DNA of 11,363 nt from Candidatus Cloacimonadota bacterium (lineage in GTDB: Bacteria; Cloacimonadota; Cloacimonadia; Cloacimonadales; TCS61), in NCBI GenBank assembly GCA_016931665.1, contig JAFGEH010000211.1, forward strand, positions 1-11,363. Reading direction: 5' to 3'. Shown here piece after piece: positions 7,589 to 11,363 of the stretch. The notes under the pieces were generated by a model that had not been told where the DNA came from, made no database searches, and worked only from the letters and a program-made list of their open reading frames with translations. Position numbers and translations under genes: made by a program. Numbering within the stretch: the first letter of the stretch is position 1; every line of letters begins with the position of its first letter.

Positions 7589-8559
7589 TTGGGGATGTCA
7601 ACCTGGGAAAACAGCGGTTCCAGCTTGGATTCCGAGATATGAAGATACATCTTAACTGCTTCCTGAAATCTGAACCAGTCAGTTTTTTCATAATCAGGAT
7701 TAAGAGTCAGGATCTGGGCCGGATCATTAATAGAATTTATATCTTCCTTCACAGCCTGCTGCAGCCACTTATTCATATTGTAGTCTGCTGCACCACCAAA
7801 ACCTGAGAGGAGTTCCTGATATTTTGTCACTCTGCTTTGTGGTGCGTTAGTCGGGGATTTCTGTGTTTCGTTGATTTTGGGTCCGATCATCGCCGTGATA
7901 TTTTTCTTTACGGTTGACCATCTGGCAGGGTAGGAGGTCATGAAAACATAGTTAGTATAAAGTTTATTCGCAGCCAGCAACAGTCTATCCAGATTGTCAA
8001 CCGGAGTATATCTGTCTATCAGGCGGGGATCATGCCAGATGAGATTGGGAATATCCGGTTTATCTCCCAGATGCTGATGTCCGATCACAGCATGCAGGAT
8101 GCCTTCGCTGTCCCGCAGGGAATTGATCTCATCGGGCATACCAACGAAGTTCTGATGGCTGAAAGTATCGGAGATCATGTGGGAAGCAATACCCAGGCTG
8201 TATAGACTCTCGTTTTTTGTGGTTTCAAAGAAAATATCCTGGGCAAAGCTGCTGGCAGGGGTTGTCATGAGGAGGTGCATTTTACCATCTTTCCGGCGAA
8301 CACGGGGGTCGGTAGGATCTCCGGGCAGATAATGAAATAGAAGATATTTTCTCATCCGATCCGTATCTGGTTGTGCAATGTCCCTGGTCTGGGTAGCGAA
8401 ATTCTGATAGGTTTCACCGGAGGGAGTCTGAAACTGGTAACTTATGTAATTATCATCGACTAATTGGGAAGAGTAAGCGATTATCTCTGCTTCGTCTTCG
8501 GCGAATCCCGCTTCCAGTGCGATATATTTTGTAATATAGTAATGAAATTCAACGTTCAT
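7582..8559 (-). CDS. DUF6765-like protein, possible metal-dependent hydrolase
   Basis: From memory, the N-terminus (MNVEFHYYITKYIALEAGFAE with AYSSQLVDDN following) resembles the DUF6765 family, whose function is not established. The 325 residues have no signal peptide or membrane segment, so the protein is probably cytoplasmic. It is rich in His and Asp at conserved-looking places: H6, D35/D36, H76, H95, H127-x3-D131-x3-H135 in SHMISDTFSHQNF, then H156, H161, H163 and H176. The helical H-x3-D-x(3-5)-H pattern recalls zinc-dependent phospholipase C and S1/P1 nucleases; this is inference from pattern only. The ATG start has a modest AGGGA site. It follows the hydrolase gene by 104 nt and precedes the secreted-protein gene by 49 nt, so it may be in a shared operon or have its own promoter. 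Confidence 0.75.
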   Translation of the reverse strand: MNVEFHYYITKYIALEAGFAEDEAEIIAYSSQLVDDNYISYQFQTPSGETYQNFATQTRDIAQPDTDRMRKYLLFHYLPGDPTDPRVRRKDGKMHLLMTTPASSFAQDIFFETTKNESLYSLGIASHMISDTFSHQNFVGMPDEINSLRDSEGILHAVIGHQHLGDKPDIPNLIWHDPRLIDRYTPVDNLDRLLLAANKLYTNYVFMTSYPARWSTVKKNITAMIGPKINETQKSPTNAPQSRVTKYQELLSGFGGAADYNMNKWLQQAVKEDINSINDPAQILTLNPDYEKTDWFRFQEAVKMYLHISESKLEPLFSQVDIPNW

Positions 8560-8663
8560 TATCTTTCCCTGCTTGCAAATCCTTTTTCACAATATCATAA
8601 AAAAATCATGTACTTAAATTAAAGTTTCATAAAATAACTTAAGTGTCAACAAAATAATGGATA
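8560..8663 (-). promoter_or_regulatory. Intergenic region with candidate promoter for the DUF6765 gene
   Basis: This very AT-rich 104-nt gap holds a consensus TTGACA (-35, minus strand, 8644-8649). The best -10 candidates are poor or badly spaced: AACTTT at 17 nt, or TTTAAT at 20 nt. Two dyads built from ACTT/AAGT lie here, ACTTAAGT (8637-8644) and ACTT-N6-AAGT (8612-8625), with centres 22 bp apart. No terminator-like hairpin was seen after the hydrolase gene. Promoter function is tentative. Confidence 0.3.
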
Positions 8664-9443
8664 TTAGTTACTAATGAGTGTTTCTTCCAGCCATTCGGCA
8701 ATAAATTCTGCCACACCGTCCCAGCCTGGTTCGGATAACAGCCAGTGGGAATGATGATCGAATTCTCTGTATACGGAGACATTCTTATATTTTTTATAAA
8801 TCTTTCTGACTACAGAAACAGGAGTCATGCGATCCTGACCGCCGGCGATGATCAGTACCGGACATTTTACTTGATTCTCATCAATTCTGGTAGTATGTCT
8901 GCGATCCAGAAACCAGTATCCAATCTGAGTAGCTGCCAGTCCGGATTCATAACCTGACCGGGCATATACTTTTTTCTGTTCGGCGGGTGGGAGATTATGG
9001 AGCAGGGTACAGGAAGCTTCCCGGAAGGTCTGACGCACAGGTTTTTTCCAGAAGCCCCATTGAGTTTGAATGCTCAGAAAACCCTTGATAACAGACAGAC
9101 GCAGGGATGAAATGCCTGCCGGTGCAGCTGGTGTAAGTAGCACCAGTGCTCTGGCCAGGTTACGGCTGGCCAGCATCTGGGCGAGTAAGCCTCCCATGGA
9201 ATGCCCCAGAATAACAGGTTTCTCTTTAAGGGAGCAAATCTCAAGTTGCAGGTCTTCAAGATAATCCAGCAGACTGGTAGTTCCCAGTGCAGGATTTGGT
9301 TTCTCACCCGGCAGGATATCATGATGACGCAAAGTGGGGATCCGGCACCTATAACCTTTAGGCTGAAAATAGTCCCGATAGTTATCCCAGTGCCAGGCTC
9401 CACCCCACATACCATGAATCATGAACAGGCTGATATCGCTCAT
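8664..9443 (-). CDS. Alpha/beta-fold hydrolase
   Basis: This is a 259-residue serine hydrolase of the alpha/beta-hydrolase fold, probably an esterase or lipase-like enzyme of the cytoplasm. The oxyanion region HGMWGGAWHW begins at residue 10. The nucleophile elbow is GHSMGG with Ser82. The acid is likely Asp204 in IIAGGQDRMTP, and the base is one of the histidines in DHHSHW (H230-H233, most likely H233). A helical cap region spans about 110-185. Triad and length are complete, but the substrate cannot be told from sequence. Its ATG overlaps the stop of the flavodoxin-like gene (ATGA), with an AGGGA site 10 nt upstream, so the two are probably translated together. Confidence 0.88.
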   Translation of the reverse strand: MSDISLFMIHGMWGGAWHWDNYRDYFQPKGYRCRIPTLRHHDILPGEKPNPALGTTSLLDYLEDLQLEICSLKEKPVILGHSMGGLLAQMLASRNLARALVLLTPAAPAGISSLRLSVIKGFLSIQTQWGFWKKPVRQTFREASCTLLHNLPPAEQKKVYARSGYESGLAATQIGYWFLDRRHTTRIDENQVKCPVLIIAGGQDRMTPVSVVRKIYKKYKNVSVYREFDHHSHWLLSEPGWDGVAEFIAEWLEETLISN

Positions 9444-9928
9444 TGGGAAAGGATCCCTGCCAGGATAGTTACTGCCCAGCCGGCAGCTTTCTCAGCCTCA
9501 CCCTTCGTCAGGGGGCCTTCGGTATCTTGCACATGGAAACCCAGAGGTGGTGCTGCCAGTATTCCGCCTTTTTTAACCAGGGTTTTGGCCAGAGGGTTGG
9601 CAGCGTAACCCATGATTTTAACCAGAGATCTCAGCAATCCTGATTTGATGTTTTCCAGAGCAATTCGGGTATCGAAAGCGGTAACCTGAATTCCCGCCAG
9701 GCCATTTTTGGGTATTGCCTTAAGGCATATACTGAGAATCGGGGCAGGGCGGAAAGCCCGGGTGGGAGAACCAACGATCAGTAGCTTGATATCCCGGAGC
9801 TGATCCAGCTGAAATTCTTCAGCTTTGATTACCCTGACATCATGTTCCGGGCCGAATCCGGCGGCAATTTCTGCGGCAATTTTTTCCGTATTACCGAAAT
9901 AGGAAGCAAAAATTATCAGAATTTTCAT
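9440..9928 (-). CDS. Flavodoxin-like FMN-binding protein
   Basis: A 162-residue flavodoxin-fold protein expected to bind FMN and carry electrons or reduce a small substrate. Visible features are the first strand MKILIIFASYFGNTEKIA with the FMN phosphate loop (residues 9-15), the GSPTRAFRPAP loop (53-63) that would flank the isoalloxazine ring, and TAFDTR near 83-88. The start was placed at the ATG at 9928 because it begins the conserved first strand and has an AGAGG site 5 nt upstream. A longer open frame from 9988 would add 20 residues that do not belong to the fold. The gene is the first of the leftward cluster and overlaps the alpha/beta hydrolase gene. Redox partner and substrate are unknown. 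Confidence 0.87.
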   Translation of the reverse strand: MKILIIFASYFGNTEKIAAEIAAGFGPEHDVRVIKAEEFQLDQLRDIKLLIVGSPTRAFRPAPILSICLKAIPKNGLAGIQVTAFDTRIALENIKSGLLRSLVKIMGYAANPLAKTLVKKGGILAAPPLGFHVQDTEGPLTKGEAEKAAGWAVTILAGILSQ

Positions 9929-10037
9929 AGTTTCCTCTATTCTTGTATTTATAATAATCAGGTATTGATTTACATAGTAATTGTCCAATTATTTTTTTTA
10001 TGACAGATTGCCGACTATTATGCCTGGTGCAATTCAT

Positions 10038-10048
10038 ACCTGCCAGGT
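10038..10048. repeat. Short inverted repeat upstream of the M20 gene promoter
   Basis: ACCTG-C-CAGGT is a perfect 5-bp-arm dyad. It ends 9 bp before the candidate -35 of the M20 gene. A second CCTGG at 10023-10027 could pair with the CCAGG at 10043-10047 instead. It might be an operator half of the divergent control region; the size is small enough for chance. Confidence 0.3.
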
Positions 10049-10057
10049 TTCTTCTGC

Positions 10058-10084
10058 TTGACATATTGCTGAAAAGATTAAAAT
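10058..10084 (+). promoter_or_regulatory. Candidate promoter of the M20 hydrolase gene, possibly leaderless
   Basis: A consensus TTGACA (10058-10063) is followed, after a short 15-nt spacer, by TAAAAT (10079-10084). Transcription would begin about 7 nt later, at or just before the ATG at 10092. No Shine-Dalgarno-like sequence lies before that ATG, which fits a leaderless or near-leaderless mRNA. Confidence 0.4.
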
Positions 10085-10091
10085 TGCACTG

Positions 10092-11234
10092 ATGAACAAG
10101 GATTTTTTCGAGAGGTTAATAGAACTTCGGCATTATTTACACAGCAAGCCAGAAAATTCAGGAAAGGAAATCAAGACAGCTGAGATAGTATATAACTTTT
10201 TACTGAAGGCAGGCTTTACGGATATCAGCAGGGATGTCGGAGGACCCGGGATAATAGCAATTCATGAGGGGGAAAAACCCGGGAGGACAGTGCTTTTCAG
10301 GTGTGAACTCGATGCCCTGCCTCTGCAGGAAGATTCTTCAATCAGCTATCGAAGCAAAAATCCGGGAGTTGCTCATCTCTGCGGGCATGACGGGCATCTG
10401 GCGATCATGCTGGGACTGGCAGAAAAAATACGGCAGGACGGAGCAAACCTGGCCGGGAAGATCATTCTTTTATTCCAGTCCGCGGAAGAAACTGCTGTAG
10501 GCGCGAAAGCAGTACTGACGGATCCCCGCTTCAGGGTGTTTCAGGTTGATCACGCTATTGCCCAGCATAACATCCCTGGCTACGAAACAGGAGCAGTACT
10601 GCTCCGGAAAGGCATATTTGCTTCAACTTCACGCGGTATGATAATCAGGCTGAAGGGAGTTACTTGCCATGCTGCTGAGCCCGGTAACGGTAAGCCGCCT
10701 ACTCTGGCCATGACCGGAATTATCGAAAATATCACGTTCCTGCCGCAACGAGAATTATCCCGCCTGAAAAATGTCCTGACAACCATAGTCTATACCCGTC
10801 TGGGAGAAATTGCCTTTGGAACTTCCCCCGGTTATGCCGAGATAATGGCCACCTTAAGAGCGGGTACAGAAGGGGAAATGGATATCCTGTGCCGGGAGGC
10901 TGAAAAAATTGTAAAAGAGCAGACTCAAAAGTATAACCTGAAATCGGAAATTGAATATACTGAGATATTTCCGGTAACATACAATAATGAGGAAACGGTT
11001 GCTGTTATCGAACAAGCAGCCCGGAAACTGGACAGGAAAGTGATCTGGCTGCCGGAACCGTTTTCCTGGTCAGAAGATTTTGGCTATATTTCACAGAAAT
11101 ATCCATCAGCCATGTTCGGACTGGGTTCTGGATTGAACCATCCGCGGCTTCACAATCCTGATTTTGATTTCTCTGATGAACTGATAATGCCCGGAGTTGA
11201 TATTTTATTTCAGATATGCCAGGAATTGTTATGA
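10092..11234 (+). CDS. M20-family amidohydrolase (hippurate/N-acyl-amino-acid hydrolase type)
   Basis: A zinc-dependent amidohydrolase of peptidase family M20D, which removes acyl groups from N-acyl amino acids or related amides; known members include hippurate hydrolase and N-acetyldiaminopimelate deacetylase. The 380 residues are of normal length. Metal and catalytic residues are visible: C98 and H100 in HLCGHDGH, the AEE pair (E132, E133) in FQSAEE, H159 in QHN, and H354 in LHNPDFDF. The FRCELDALP stretch (69-77) and SEDFGY (328-332) are also typical. The dimerisation lid is about residues 175-290. It has no signal peptide, so it is cytoplasmic. Its stop overlaps the start of alr. That pairing hints at amino-acid or cell-wall-precursor metabolism, but the substrate is not identifiable. 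Confidence 0.9.
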   Translation: MNKDFFERLIELRHYLHSKPENSGKEIKTAEIVYNFLLKAGFTDISRDVGGPGIIAIHEGEKPGRTVLFRCELDALPLQEDSSISYRSKNPGVAHLCGHDGHLAIMLGLAEKIRQDGANLAGKIILLFQSAEETAVGAKAVLTDPRFRVFQVDHAIAQHNIPGYETGAVLLRKGIFASTSRGMIIRLKGVTCHAAEPGNGKPPTLAMTGIIENITFLPQRELSRLKNVLTTIVYTRLGEIAFGTSPGYAEIMATLRAGTEGEMDILCREAEKIVKEQTQKYNLKSEIEYTEIFPVTYNNEETVAVIEQAARKLDRKVIWLPEPFSWSEDFGYISQKYPSAMFGLGSGLNHPRLHNPDFDFSDELIMPGVDILFQICQELL

Positions 11235-11363
11235 GAAGATCTTTATATCCATCCTACATTGAATTAAGCAAATCATCCTTAAAACAGAATATCAGCTATC
11301 TGCGGTCCAGGATAGGCCAGGCAAAATTCTGTTCGGTGATCAAGGGCAATGCCTACGGGCATG
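11231..11363 (+). CDS. alr: Alanine racemase, N-terminal part (runs off the window)
   Basis: The first 44 codons are present. The start ATG overlaps the stop of the M20 gene (ATGA) and has AGGA 6 nt upstream. The translation begins MRRSLYPSYIELSKSSLKQN and reaches SVIKGNAYGH. This matches the pyridoxal-phosphate motif V(V/I)KANAYGHG of alanine racemase, with K38 as the lysine that holds the cofactor. The enzyme interconverts L- and D-alanine for peptidoglycan. Glycine replaces the usual alanine after the lysine, a mild variation. The rest of the gene lies beyond the right edge. Confidence 0.88.
   Translation, partial: MRRSLYPSYIELSKSSLKQNISYLRSRIGQAKFCSVIKGNAYGH

Larger units (their letters stand above)
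9929..10091. other. Divergent intergenic region
   Basis: This 163-nt AT-rich region lies between the flavodoxin-like gene (minus) and the M20 hydrolase gene (plus) and should contain both promoters. The plus-strand candidate is at 10058-10084. On the minus strand, TATTAT/TATAAA-like sequences occur at 9948-9956 but no acceptable -35 is at the right distance. A short perfect inverted repeat lies at 10038-10048. Confidence 0.5.

Noticed and set aside
9929..9988. Upstream start adding 20 residues to the flavodoxin-like protein
   Set aside because: The added residues precede the conserved first beta strand, and the ATG at 9928 has its own AGAGG site at good spacing.
1..11363. CRISPR array, insertion sequence, phage or defence system
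   Set aside because: No regularly spaced repeats, transposase, integrase, terminal inverted repeats or recognisable defence genes are visible on either strand.

Overview
The window looks like chromosomal DNA from a diderm (outer-membrane) bacterium, probably of the FCB superphylum. Three things point there. There is an lptF-lptG pair for lipopolysaccharide export. There is a large secreted lamin-tail protein ending in a 'NYPNPFNPAT...SGLYFYRL...KMVLLK' FlgD-like/type IX-type sorting domain. Base composition is moderate and fairly AT-rich. My best guess is Candidatus Cloacimonadota or a close relative; this is inferred from protein style only. I see no mobile element, CRISPR array, tRNA or sign of recent transfer.

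Layout. (1) Positions 1 to about 52 are the 3' end of a 5S rRNA, so the window opens at the end of an rRNA operon. (2) After a 177-nt spacer comes a plus-strand unit, ligA - lptF - lptG (230-4642). ligA has a TTG start behind an unusually strong ribosome binding site. lptF follows after 4 nt, and lptG overlaps lptF by ATGA. (3) Convergent to it, and read leftward, are four minus-strand genes. From their 5' side these are a flavodoxin-like protein (9928-9440), an alpha/beta hydrolase overlapping it by ATGA (9443-8664), a DUF6765-type His/Asp-rich protein (8559-7582), and the 954-residue secreted multidomain protein (7532-4668). (4) Divergent from the flavodoxin is an M20 amidohydrolase (10092-11234), coupled by ATGA to alanine racemase, which runs off the right edge.

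How the genes work together. LigA seals nicks in replication and repair. LptF and LptG are the paired membrane subunits of the LPS extractor LptB2FG. The M20 hydrolase and Alr form a probable amino-acid or peptidoglycan-precursor pair. The flavodoxin and hydrolase are translationally coupled, but their substrates cannot be read from sequence. The secreted protein carries the accessory modules often seen in extracellular nucleases (lamin tail plus OB-like fold) but no nuclease domain.

Most of the window is ordinary housekeeping. The points most worth a second look are the putative metal site of the DUF6765 protein, the nuclease-less lamin-tail/OB protein, a possible leaderless promoter in front of the M20 gene, and dyad-symmetric sequences at three candidate promoters. 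No complete undescribed system is evident.
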